From the NCBI GenBank assembly GCA_965237965.1, contig CBDEGT010000001.1, positions 186,001-250,000 of the forward strand: a stretch of DNA of 64,000 nt. Reading direction: 5' to 3'. Numbering within the stretch: position 1 is the first letter of the stretch; every line of letters begins with the position of its first letter. Source of the DNA: UBA2988 sp965237965. GTDB taxonomy: Bacteria > Gemmatimonadota > Gemmatimonadetes > Longimicrobiales > Gaopeijiaceae. The notes under the pieces were generated by a model, which worked only from the letters and a program-made list of their open reading frames with translations, had not been told where the DNA came from and made no database searches. Made by a program: the position numbers and the translations under genes. Below, in pieces: positions 17,247 through 25,903 of this stretch.

Positions 17247-18740
17247 GTGGCCCGGCTCGTCGAGCTCCCCCCCCACCCCGGCCTCGACCAGTACGAGGCG
17301 GTCGGTAGCCTGACCGCGCTGGTGCGCGAACTGCGCGCAGAGGCCGCGTTTCTCGCTCCTCGGCTCCGTGGTCGCACCGTCTGGATGGTGAACTCGACCG
17401 AGCACGGTGGTGGAGTAGCGGAGATGCTTCCCGCAGAGGTCACCCTCCTGCGTGAGCTCGGCGTGGCTACCGAATGGGTCGTGATAGAATCCGCCGACCC
17501 GGCGTTCTTTCAGGTCACCAAGTGCGTCCACAACCTACTGCACGGGACGGAGGCACCTCGACCGGGGGACGTGGAGCGGGGGCTGTTCGAGCGGATCGCG
17601 AGGGACAACGCGCTCTCGCTTCGCGGTCGGATGCGGGCCGGCGACATCTTGGTGGTGCACGACCCCCAACCCATGCCGCTGGCCGCTCAGCTGCAAGAGG
17701 TGGGTGTCGAGGTGCGCGCGATCTGGCGGTGCCACCTCGGCTTCGACAGGCCGACCGAAGCTGGACACGCGGCATGGGATTTCCTGGCTCCCTATCACGC
17801 GGCGTACGAGCGCGCCGTCTTCTCCGCGCCGGAGTACGTGCCGGACTACTTCGCTGACCGCGCACTCGTGATCCATCCGGCCCTCGATCCGCTCTCGGAG
17901 AAGAACCGCTCGCTCTCGCTCCACCAGGTCGTGCGCACGCTCGTGAACGCGGGTCTCGCCCGGGTGCCCGGTCCTCTGCTCACGCCGGACTATGCTCGTG
18001 GCGCCACCCGTCTGCGCACGGATGGACGGTTCACGCCCGCCAAGGAGGACGAGGACATCGGGCTCCTCGTTCGTCCCATAGTCGCCCAGGTGTCGCGTTG
18101 GGATCGGCTCAAAGGTTGGGCGCAGTTGCTCGAGGCGTTCGCGCAGCTGAAGAACAGGTCGGCGGGCAGCGGTGCGCGGACGGACGACCGGCATCGTCGA
18201 CAGCTCGAGCTGGTGCGCCTGGTGCTTGCAGGTCCAGACCCGGAGGGAGTGGAGGACGATCCCGAAGGGCGAGAGGTGCTCGATGATCTGGTGGCCCGCT
18301 ACCTGCATCTACCCGAAGCCGTTCAGCGTGATGTGGCGCTGCTCGCCCTTCCGATGGAAGACCCGAGTCAGAACGCGCTCATGGTGAACGCGCTCCAGAG
18401 CGCAGCCTCGATGGTCGTGCAGAATTCGCTGCGGGAAGGATTCGGTCTGACGGTCACGGAGGCGATGTGGAAGCGAGTCGCGGTCCTGTCCAATCGCCGG
18501 GCTTGCGGCCCGCGTCACCAGATCCGTCACGGCGAGGACGGGTGTTTGATTGGGGACCCCGAGAACGTGGACGAGCTCGCCGATGCATTGGACGCGATGC
18601 TGGCGGCTCCGGGCCGGCGTGAGGTGTGGGGCCGCAATGCCCAGCGTAGGGTGCACGAGCGTTTCCTGATCTTCACGGCACTACGGAGCTGGCTCCGCCT
18701 GCTGGCCGAGGTCGCCGATGGCACGGGGCGACCCGAGTAG
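17247..18740 (+). CDS. GT4 glycosyltransferase, trehalose synthase (TreT)-like
   Basis: A 497-residue GT-B glycosyltransferase. The N-terminal block WMVNSTEHGGGVAEMLPAE and the C-terminal block QNSLREGFGLTVTEAMWK are hallmarks of the archaeal/bacterial TreT group, which makes trehalose from ADP/UDP-glucose and glucose. The nucleotide-sugar glutamate lies in the REGFGLTVTE segment. The family's usual GGVG-type loop after KRVAVL reads CGPRHQIRHGEDG, so donor or acceptor may differ. A ~25-residue polar insert lies near residue 310 (SAGSGARTDDRHRRQ). It starts six bases after guaA. A hairpin GCCGCC-ACGTG-GGCGGC (18756-18772) follows the stop. Confidence 0.8.
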   Translation: MARLVELPPHPGLDQYEAVGSLTALVRELRAEAAFLAPRLRGRTVWMVNSTEHGGGVAEMLPAEVTLLRELGVATEWVVIESADPAFFQVTKCVHNLLHGTEAPRPGDVERGLFERIARDNALSLRGRMRAGDILVVHDPQPMPLAAQLQEVGVEVRAIWRCHLGFDRPTEAGHAAWDFLAPYHAAYERAVFSAPEYVPDYFADRALVIHPALDPLSEKNRSLSLHQVVRTLVNAGLARVPGPLLTPDYARGATRLRTDGRFTPAKEDEDIGLLVRPIVAQVSRWDRLKGWAQLLEAFAQLKNRSAGSGARTDDRHRRQLELVRLVLAGPDPEGVEDDPEGREVLDDLVARYLHLPEAVQRDVALLALPMEDPSQNALMVNALQSAASMVVQNSLREGFGLTVTEAMWKRVAVLSNRRACGPRHQIRHGEDGCLIGDPENVDELADALDAMLAAPGRREVWGRNAQRRVHERFLIFTALRSWLRLLAEVADGTGRPE

Positions 18741-18823
18741 CGCTCGCATCGGAGGGCCGCCACGTGGGCGGCTGGGCCTCGATCTCGATCAACATGTACA
18801 GCGGCTGAGAGGAGAGTGACGAC

Positions 18824-19453
18824 GTGAAGGGGATGGCGTTCACGGTGCTATTGGCCAGTGTGGCCCTGGCTACCCCCTCGGCCGCTCAGGTGGCGTGGGA
18901 CGCTCCGATGCTGCTCGCGCCGGGCTCGCCGGGTGGGCTCGGGATCCTGCTGGTCGAACCTCCCGGCTCGGGCCTCTCCGGGGGATCGAACGCTGGGGTC
19001 GGTGTGCTGGGCATGTGGCGTCGCTCCCCGGTTCCGGTGGGAATCGGCGTGCGCATCGGGCTGGCCGAGGACGCCTTCGACGACGTGGCCGTCCTCGCCG
19101 GCCTGGACCTGTCCGGCACCCTCTTCACGCCCACCGAAGAGTTGCCCGTCGGGTTCATCTGGCTGCTCGGGGCCGGCATCAGCGTTGGCGACGAGGTCCT
19201 GCTGTCATTTCCGGTGGGGATCTCGGCGGGCGGCGACCTGGAGACCGACGGCGTGCTATTCCGTCCGTACGCCACTCCGCGGGTGTCGCTCGACGTGTGG
19301 TCGGGCGAGGGCGATCACGTCGACCTGGCGGTGGCCTTGGACCTGGGGCTTGACGTCGGGTTCGACCCCGGCTGGCTGATCCGGTTCGCGGCCTCGTTCG
19401 GCGACCGCCAGGCAATCGCGGTGGGTCTCGCCTTTCCGGGCGTGAGCTTCTGA
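18824..19453 (+). CDS. Secreted beta-rich protein, unknown function
   Basis: A 209-residue protein with a clear Sec signal (FTVLLASVALATPSAAQ, cleavage near residue 22) and then alternating hydrophobic/glycine strands ending in a hydrophobic C-terminal strand with terminal Phe (AIAVGLAFPGVSF). That pattern fits a small outer-membrane beta-barrel. No catalytic motif is seen. GTG start with a GGAGAG ribosome-binding site. I do not recognise the family. Confidence 0.75.
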   Translation: MKGMAFTVLLASVALATPSAAQVAWDAPMLLAPGSPGGLGILLVEPPGSGLSGGSNAGVGVLGMWRRSPVPVGIGVRIGLAEDAFDDVAVLAGLDLSGTLFTPTEELPVGFIWLLGAGISVGDEVLLSFPVGISAGGDLETDGVLFRPYATPRVSLDVWSGEGDHVDLAVALDLGLDVGFDPGWLIRFAASFGDRQAIAVGLAFPGVSF

Positions 19454-19562
19454 CGGGCGGTCGGCTCGGGGGCACGCTGGCCTCTTGCCTCCGGGGGGTA
19501 ACGAACCGCGTGTTACCGCAGTATCCTGTCCTGCAGATCATCCACTATCGACGGAGGGAGGT

Positions 19563-20780
19563 ATGAGGTCACCGAGAACTGCCGGCTGGACTGGGCTCGC
19601 ATTGATCACCCTGGTGACGACCGTGGCGTGCGGGGGTGAAGAGGCCGCGGAGGACGCCGGCGGCGGATCGGAGGCGGCGCTGGCCGCTGTCGCCGCCAAC
19701 CCGTGTGACGCGACCCTGACGACGCGGCCCCTGGCCGAACTCACGGCCGGCCCGCACGACACGATCCTCGCCCGTGTCCTGTCGGGCACGGTCGACTTCA
19801 AGACCCAGACGTTCGACTGCCAGAGGCTGGTGCTCTCTACCGGGCCCGACGGCGAGTTCGGGCCGTTGGTCGGCCTGTTTCCCGTGGAGAGGACCCTCGG
19901 GCTCGGGCGCTCGGACTTCGCGACCGCGCGGCCCGCGGTCAGCGTCTATAACTGGGGAGCCGCCGGCGGGAGCTATTCCGCCGTCTACGGGCCGCTTGGG
20001 ATCGAGGAGGGCGCGCATTGCCTGTGGCTCCAGAATCCGATCGGAGTCGCAGGCGGCTGGCGAGCCGCCATGGTGGCGGGCTCGCTGTGCGGTGAGGGCG
20101 GAGCGGAGCCCGCCGACGCGGCCTACCAGCTCGCGGTCTTCGAGCGAACGTACCCCGACGCGACCGCCGTGGACTATCCAGCCACGGCCCGCTGGGAGTG
20201 GAACCTGAACACGGAGCAGCAGATCGTCGGCCTGGGGTGCGGCGAGGCGGCCTGGTGTGCGGTCACCGCGTCGGGAGGCGCCCCGCGCACTGAGCCCATG
20301 CCCCCTCCCCTCCGCGGAGCCGACATCGCGGCGCGTCTCGCGATACCCGGCTGGTCCGACGCCCAGCACCTCGCGGTGCACGACTCAACAGCCGGCGTCG
20401 CGCGCCCGGGGCCCTGGGGGACCGTGCTCTCCCATCCGGCGCTCCACGAGGACGCTCCCGCGTGGAGCGAGGGCATCCTGGCTGCCGCCATCGTCATCGA
20501 GGACTCGGGCCCCGCGTTCGACCACTTCGCGGAGCGCTTCTATCTCCAACCGGGGAACGGAAGCGGTCGCGGTGACATGATTCTCCGGTTCCCGGGCGCC
20601 AGCCCCAACGAGGCCTGGTTCCAGCAGGGGCCCGAGCGGCGCCGGCTGTCCGAGGGTCGCGTCACCTACACGCCGGCCCTCACGGAACCGACGAGGGGCG
20701 CCGTGCGCTGGCGCTGGCGCGAGGGGGATCCGGAGTTCTGGATCTTCTGCAGGGGCGGGAGCTGCGCCGTCGAGGGGTGA
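19563..20780 (+). CDS. Predicted lipoprotein, unknown function
   Basis: A 405-residue protein with a lipoprotein signal: hydrophobic LALITLVTTVACGG with lipobox TVAC placing the lipidated Cys near residue 23, then a Gly/Ala/Glu linker. The mature part is Trp- and Gly-rich with several cysteines that could form disulfides (NPCDATL, FDCQRL, HCLWLQ, LCGEGG, GLGCGEAAWC, FCRGGSC). The start follows a strong GGAGG. It converges with the rlmI remnant ten bases downstream. No family was recognised. Confidence 0.75.
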   Translation: MRSPRTAGWTGLALITLVTTVACGGEEAAEDAGGGSEAALAAVAANPCDATLTTRPLAELTAGPHDTILARVLSGTVDFKTQTFDCQRLVLSTGPDGEFGPLVGLFPVERTLGLGRSDFATARPAVSVYNWGAAGGSYSAVYGPLGIEEGAHCLWLQNPIGVAGGWRAAMVAGSLCGEGGAEPADAAYQLAVFERTYPDATAVDYPATARWEWNLNTEQQIVGLGCGEAAWCAVTASGGAPRTEPMPPPLRGADIAARLAIPGWSDAQHLAVHDSTAGVARPGPWGTVLSHPALHEDAPAWSEGILAAAIVIEDSGPAFDHFAERFYLQPGNGSGRGDMILRFPGASPNEAWFQQGPERRRLSEGRVTYTPALTEPTRGAVRWRWREGDPEFWIFCRGGSCAVEG

Positions 20781-20789
20781 GGGGAGCCT

Positions 20790-21745
20790 TCATTCGACGT
20801 AGCACACCAAGCATTTGAGGTAGGCCGTCTGGGGGCAGGTGGGGGATATCGGGTGGTCCCTCGCCTGCCCGCGGCTCTCCAGGATCCGGATCCGGCGGCG
20901 GGTCGTGGCTTCCACCTCGCCCAGGACCCCTCCGAACATCTCCCGCGTCACACGTTCGGTGCACGAACACGTAACCAGTACGCCTTCCGGCGCCAGGCAC
21001 CGGACCGCGAGCTCGTTGAGCCCTCGATACCCTCGCAGGGCACCCGCCACACCGCGGCTGGAGTGGGCAAAGCGCGGCAGGTCGAGCACGATCAGGTCGA
21101 AGAGGTCGCTCTCCGCGGCCCGCCGCTCGAGCCACCCGAATCCGTCCGATACCTCGAAGCTGACGCGGCCGTCGTCGAGCCCACGACCGGAGCCGGTTCA
21201 TCCGGGACCGAGCCACGCAGGAGACCGTCGCGCGCTTCGAGCCCTTCTTCGTCGAGCACGCCCTTCTGGGTGCGCAGCAGCACGCGTGCGGGACCGAGTC
21301 GCCCCTCCAGCAGGTCCAGAATGAGCTCGCGCCGACGTGCCAGCGCCAGGGAGGTGAGTTGGACGGAGAGGAGGTCGCGGTATCGATCGACGACCAGGCC
21401 CGAGAGGCCGTCCCCCTCCGAGAAGACCATCCGGCAGGCGCCCTCGGGGTCCGTCAGCCCAAGCGCCTCTCGAAGCGCGACGGCCGCGTCGAGACGCGCG
21501 GCCAGGAACGCCTCGTCGATGCGCTCGGTCGGGTCCCAGGCGTACAAGCGCACCCTGATCTGGCTTCGCGAGTTGAAGAGCCCACGCGCGACGAACGATC
21601 GGTCGTGCGCGAGCACGTCGACCTCGTCGCCATCGGCGGGATCCCCCTCCAGGAGCGCGACGGCGCCGGAGAAGATCCACGGGTGGCGGCGGAGAGCCGG
21701 GCGCTCTCGCCCCTGCTCGAGGACCACCGCCGGAAGCGCGCTCAA
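20790..21745 (-). pseudogene. rlmI: Class I rRNA methyltransferase (RlmI-like) with internal deletion and frame change
   Basis: Remnant of a 23S rRNA m5C1962-type methyltransferase. From the TTG at 21745, one frame encodes the PUA and linker domains (RRHPWIFSGAV, FNSRSQIRVRLY, FSEGDGLSGLVVDRY) to about 21190. The C-terminal part is in another frame from about 21190 to 20790 (DDGRVSFEVSDGF, LFDLIVLDLPRFA, VLVTCSCTE, YLKCLVC). About 80 residues between them are absent, including QKTGFFLDQR and the SAM-binding motif I. In addition, the usual DPPRFA reads DLPRFA. Not expected to be active. The start overlaps the stop of the upstream lipoprotein gene (TTGA). Confidence 0.82.
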
Positions 21746-22080
21746 GCGCCGGGCAAAGGGCTCTCGGGTACGGTGTCCGGGGCTGGCGGGGGACGCATGC
21801 GCTCGTCGACCTCCTCCCAGAGCTCGATCATATAACGAGGGTCGTTGCCGTGAGTCTCGACGAATGCCAGCAGCTGCTCCGCACTGACTCCGCCCGCCCC
21901 GAGCACGCGCGCCCGCGCGTCCGCGGGTAGGACCCCGTCGCGGTAGCCCATCGCCGCACGCCTGAGTTCCACCCAGGTGGAGACGAATGTCTCCCGGTCG
22001 ATCACTCCCGCGGGCTGTGCGTCCCCACCACATCCATGGAGGAGCGTCGCCGCGAGGAGCGACGCGAGCAGCGTCCTCAC
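21742..22080 (-). CDS. Small lipoprotein, unknown function
   Basis: A 112-residue protein starting at a GTG that overlaps the OPT transporter stop (GTGA). The signal peptide VRTLLASLLAATLLHGCGG ends at a lipobox cysteine. The mature part is a charged helical domain (FVSTWVELRRAAMGYRDGVL) followed by VSAEQLLAFVETHGNDPRYM and a Pro-rich tail. Small lipoproteins with this layout occur in several phyla; the function is unknown. It ends overlapping the TTG start of rlmI, so OPT, lipoprotein and rlmI form one transcription unit. Confidence 0.78.
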   Translation of the reverse strand: MRTLLASLLAATLLHGCGGDAQPAGVIDRETFVSTWVELRRAAMGYRDGVLPADARARVLGAGGVSAEQLLAFVETHGNDPRYMIELWEEVDERMRPPPAPDTVPESPLPGA

Positions 22081-24134
22081 GCCTCCAGCTGCCGGTTCGC
22101 CGCGTGCCAGAGCAGCCAACAGAGGCCGGCGAAGATCACCGTGCCGATCAGTTCGGACGAATACGGGAACAAGTGCGACCACTCCTCGCCGATGATCCAC
22201 CGGTCCGCGGCCCCCGGATCGCCGGTTGCCCGCGTGACCGCGTAGATCACGCCGCCGATGAGCACCCCGACCAGCGCGGCACCCGCGATCAGGCCCGACG
22301 CGAACAGAACCCCCTGCTCCCGCTTGTCTCCGGCCAGGGAGCCCTTTGCAGCACTCGGGTGGTTGGGAACGGCCGGTGCCTCGCCCGCGCCGCCGGCGTC
22401 GGGCACGGTTTCCCCCTCCCATCGGCGGGTGAGCGCGAGGCGCATGAGCCCGCCGATCAGAATGGGCGTGGTGAGCGAGACGGGCAGGTAGAGTCCGACC
22501 GCGAACGCCAACGCCGGCAGCTTGAGGACGAACTCGACCACGGCCGCGATCAGCATGCCGATGACGACGAATCCCCATGGTAGCGAGCCTTCGAGCACAC
22601 CGTCGATCACCAGGCTCATCAGGGTGGCTTGCGGGGCGGGGAGTCCATCCGCCGTACCGATTCCGTAGGACTCGTTGAGCACGATCAGCACCGACCCCAT
22701 CACCGCCGCGGACGCGATCACACCGATCATTTCACCCCATTGCTGGAGCCGGGGCGTGGCGCCGACGAGGAAGCCGGTCTTCAAGTCCTGCGAGGTGTCG
22801 CCCGCGATCGCGGCCGAGATGCACACCACGGCGCCCACCGCCAGCACGGCGACCTTCGAGGCGAGTGAGCCGTCGTTGAGCCCGAGACCGACCCAGATCA
22901 GGGACGTCAGAATGAGCGCCGCGATCGTCATGCCGGAGACCGGGTTCGACGACGATCCGATCAGGCCGACGATTCGGCTCGAGACCGTGACGAAGAAGAA
23001 GCTGAAGACGACGATGAGGACGGCCCCGAGCAGGTTGACCGGAATGCCGGGGAACAGCCATATCGCGACCGAGATCAAGGCCGAGAGGACCGCCACCAGC
23101 TTGAACGAGATGTCCTTCTGGGTGCGCGGGATCGCCGCGGTGCCGGCCGCCCCGATGTTGGCGAAGCCGAGCCGGAAGCTCTCCAGAATGGTGGGCAGGC
23201 TCTTGATCAGGGTCACGATCCCGGCGAAGCCGACCGCGCCGGCGCCGACGTACCTGATGTAGCTGTTCCAGATGTCGCCCGATGCCATGGCGTTCATGGG
23301 CGCTGTGGCGGGATAAACCGTACGCGTTCCACCCCAGATGTCGATCGCCGGAATCAGGATGAGCCACGCGAGTGCACCGCCCCCGAACATGATCGCCGCG
23401 ATCCGCGGTCCGATGATGAAGCCCACACCCAGCAACTCGGGGGTAAAGTCGCCTCCCAGCTGCGCCTTGCGGGGCAGATTCATCGCGGGCGACTCGTTCC
23501 AGAGAGCGAGGCCGCGCCCGTTCGCCAGCGCCTGATAGGCCGCGCCGATCCCGAGTCCCTGAAAGAGCAGTGCCGCTTTGCTGCCGCCGACCTGGCCCGC
23601 GACCTGCACCTCGGCGCACGCGGTTCCCTCCGGGAAGGGGAGGGCCCCGTGCTCACGGCTGATCAGGTAGCTGCGGAGGGGGATCATGAACAGCACGCCG
23701 AGCAGCCCTCCGAACAGCGCGATCACACCGACCTCAAGTACGCTCACCACGATTGTGGGATCCTCGCGCTGCCAGATGAAGAGCGCGGGTAGCGTGAAGA
23801 TCACCCCTGCGGCGAGGGATTCTCCCGAGGAGGCCACCGTCTGCACCATGTTGGTCTCGAGGATCGTGCCCCTGCGCAGCACACGGAACACCGCGACCGC
23901 CATGACCGCGGCGGGAATCGAGGCACTTACCGTCAGCCCGACCCTGAGGCCGAGATACGCGTTGGCCGCTCCGAACACGATCGCGAGCACGAACCCGGTC
24001 GCCACCGCCTTGAGGGTGAACTCGTCGACCGACTGCGCCGCGGGGACGTAGGGGGGATATTGGTCCCCGGGGATCCGCTCGTAGGCTTCGGGGGGTAGCC
24101 CTTTGCGTCCGACGTCGTGCTCGACCGTGGCCAT
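22077..24134 (-). CDS. OPT family oligopeptide transporter
   Basis: Proton-coupled transporter of the OPT superfamily, prokaryotic (OPTX-like) branch, 685 residues with about 14-16 membrane spans. Diagnostic segments are ANAYLGLRVGLTVSASIPAA near residue 60, ALPFPEGTACAEVQVAG, and the C-terminal FVLKLPALAFAVGLYLPVSL. Substrates in this branch are mostly unknown (peptides or metal-siderophore complexes). The ATG is preceded by GGAGG. It is divergent from the M48 protease gene across a 94-base gap that must hold both promoters. Confidence 0.93.
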   Translation of the reverse strand: MATVEHDVGRKGLPPEAYERIPGDQYPPYVPAAQSVDEFTLKAVATGFVLAIVFGAANAYLGLRVGLTVSASIPAAVMAVAVFRVLRRGTILETNMVQTVASSGESLAAGVIFTLPALFIWQREDPTIVVSVLEVGVIALFGGLLGVLFMIPLRSYLISREHGALPFPEGTACAEVQVAGQVGGSKAALLFQGLGIGAAYQALANGRGLALWNESPAMNLPRKAQLGGDFTPELLGVGFIIGPRIAAIMFGGGALAWLILIPAIDIWGGTRTVYPATAPMNAMASGDIWNSYIRYVGAGAVGFAGIVTLIKSLPTILESFRLGFANIGAAGTAAIPRTQKDISFKLVAVLSALISVAIWLFPGIPVNLLGAVLIVVFSFFFVTVSSRIVGLIGSSSNPVSGMTIAALILTSLIWVGLGLNDGSLASKVAVLAVGAVVCISAAIAGDTSQDLKTGFLVGATPRLQQWGEMIGVIASAAVMGSVLIVLNESYGIGTADGLPAPQATLMSLVIDGVLEGSLPWGFVVIGMLIAAVVEFVLKLPALAFAVGLYLPVSLTTPILIGGLMRLALTRRWEGETVPDAGGAGEAPAVPNHPSAAKGSLAGDKREQGVLFASGLIAGAALVGVLIGGVIYAVTRATGDPGAADRWIIGEEWSHLFPYSSELIGTVIFAGLCWLLWHAANRQLEA

Positions 24135-24228
24135 AAGCCTCCCGGGTCTGGGGGAAGTGCCGCTCGGACCGCGCTCGGTTGCGGAAAGTCCCGGGCCGCA
24201 CTCGGCCTGTCAACGTGCCGGAGAGAGC

Positions 24229-25683
24229 ATGAGCAGATCGCGATGCGCGGGGTGGACCGCAACGGCCCTCCTGACGGCTTGGGGTCTTTCAGCGTGCTCT
24301 ACCAACCCTGCGACCGGCGAACGCGAGTTCTCATTCATCGGTGAGGGCCGTGAAGTCCAGATGGGGCGGGAGGCGGATCCGCAGATCGCCGCCTCGATGG
24401 GCCTCTACTCCGACGAGGCGGTCCAGCGCTACGTCGATTCCGTCGGACAGCGCCTGGCGGCGGTCTCAGAGCGACCCTGGCTCCCCTGGACCTTTCGCGT
24501 GATCGACGACCCGACCGTCAATGCCTTTGCGGTGCCTGGGGGCTTCATCTACGTCACGCGTGGAATCCTGACCCACCTGAATTCGGAGGCCGAGCTCGCG
24601 GGGGTGCTCGGACACGAGATCGGGCACGTAACGGCGCGTCATTCGGTCGGTCAGATGAGCAGGGCCCAGCTGGCGCAGGTGGGACTCGGGCTCGGAATGA
24701 TCTTCGTGCCCGAGCTGCGGCCGTTCGGCGACCTCGCCGGTGCGGGGCTGCAGATGCTCTTTCTCAGCTATGGACGCGACGACGAGAACCAAGCAGACGA
24801 GTTGGGCGTGCGCTACATGCGGCGTACCGGCTACGAACCGACCGAGCTCGCCGAAGTCATGCGCATGCTCGATCGCACAGGACAGGCGCAGGAGGGGAGC
24901 GGACGCATTCCCGAATGGCTCTCGACCCACCCCAACCCCGCAAACCGGGTGGAGAACATTCTCGCCGAAGTCCGCGATACGCAGGTGGAGGCGGAGGGAT
25001 CGCGTGAGTCGGTCGTGGGCCGGGACGAATTCCTCCGTCGACTCGATGGCATGGTCTTCGGCTTGAACCCGCGGGAGGGGTACTTCGAAGGAACGACCTT
25101 CATGCAGCCGGATCTGCGCTTCCGATTCGAGTTTCCGGCTGGGTGGCAGGCTGTCAACCAGAAGCAGGCGGTGCAGGGGATGAGCCCCGATCAGGACGCG
25201 AGCATCATGATCTCGCTCGACGAGGGAGAGCCCGAGGGTGCCATGCGGCGCTTCGCGTCCGACCCGGACGTCCGCAGCTACGCCACACGCCAGCGAACCA
25301 TCAACGGACTGCCCGCGACGACGTCCGAGTTCGCGGCCGCCACCGAACAGGGAATCCTTCGCGGGTTGGTTGCGTTCTTCGCCTACGAAGGCAGCACGTA
25401 TCGGGTGCTCGGGTACACACCGGAGGCCCGATGGGCCACGTACACACGCACGATCTCGAACGCTCTCGAGAGCTTCGCTCAGCTGACGGACCCGGCTGCT
25501 CTCGCCGCAGAGCCGTGGCGGGTCGACGTGGTCGAAGCCCCATCTGCAATGAGCCTGTCTCTCTTTCTGCAACGGTACCCCTCCAGCGCGGGGCCGGAGG
25601 TCGTGGCCCTGATCAACCATCTCGAGGGGGACGGGCAGCTGAGCGCCGGTTCTCTCTACAAGCGCATCGTCGGCGGACGCTGA
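24229..25683 (+). CDS. M48 family metalloprotease lipoprotein (BepA/LoiP-like)
   Basis: Predicted periplasmic zinc protease of 484 residues. The lipoprotein signal ends at LSACSTNP (Cys near residue 21). The zinc motif HEIGH is at residues 129-133 (HEIGHVTARHSVGQM), and the third ligand glutamate lies in DENQADELGVRYM. WLSTHPNPANRVENI follows, as is usual in the BepA group. The C-terminal 200 residues form a separate module (EFPAGWQAVNQKQAV ...) found in similar soil-bacterial proteins. Likely role is outer-membrane protein quality control. ATG at 24229 with GGAGAG upstream. Confidence 0.92.
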   Translation: MSRSRCAGWTATALLTAWGLSACSTNPATGEREFSFIGEGREVQMGREADPQIAASMGLYSDEAVQRYVDSVGQRLAAVSERPWLPWTFRVIDDPTVNAFAVPGGFIYVTRGILTHLNSEAELAGVLGHEIGHVTARHSVGQMSRAQLAQVGLGLGMIFVPELRPFGDLAGAGLQMLFLSYGRDDENQADELGVRYMRRTGYEPTELAEVMRMLDRTGQAQEGSGRIPEWLSTHPNPANRVENILAEVRDTQVEAEGSRESVVGRDEFLRRLDGMVFGLNPREGYFEGTTFMQPDLRFRFEFPAGWQAVNQKQAVQGMSPDQDASIMISLDEGEPEGAMRRFASDPDVRSYATRQRTINGLPATTSEFAAATEQGILRGLVAFFAYEGSTYRVLGYTPEARWATYTRTISNALESFAQLTDPAALAAEPWRVDVVEAPSAMSLSLFLQRYPSSAGPEVVALINHLEGDGQLSAGSLYKRIVGGR

Positions 25684-25903
25684 GCTCGGGCCACGCGTCG
25701 ATCGAGGCGCGCCGTAGCCTCCTACAGATCGTTGGGTCGCACGAGCCGTTCTGACAGGGCCCGCGCCACCGCCGGACCCGGAGTCGCACGAAATCGCCCG
25801 ACGTGCGGAGTCTGGCGCGAAAGTTGACCCTTGATACGGTCGGCTCCGTCCAGCCTGCCACGCGGGCAGGGGACGGGATCTCTTCCCCTTCGGGCGGGAC
25901 ACC

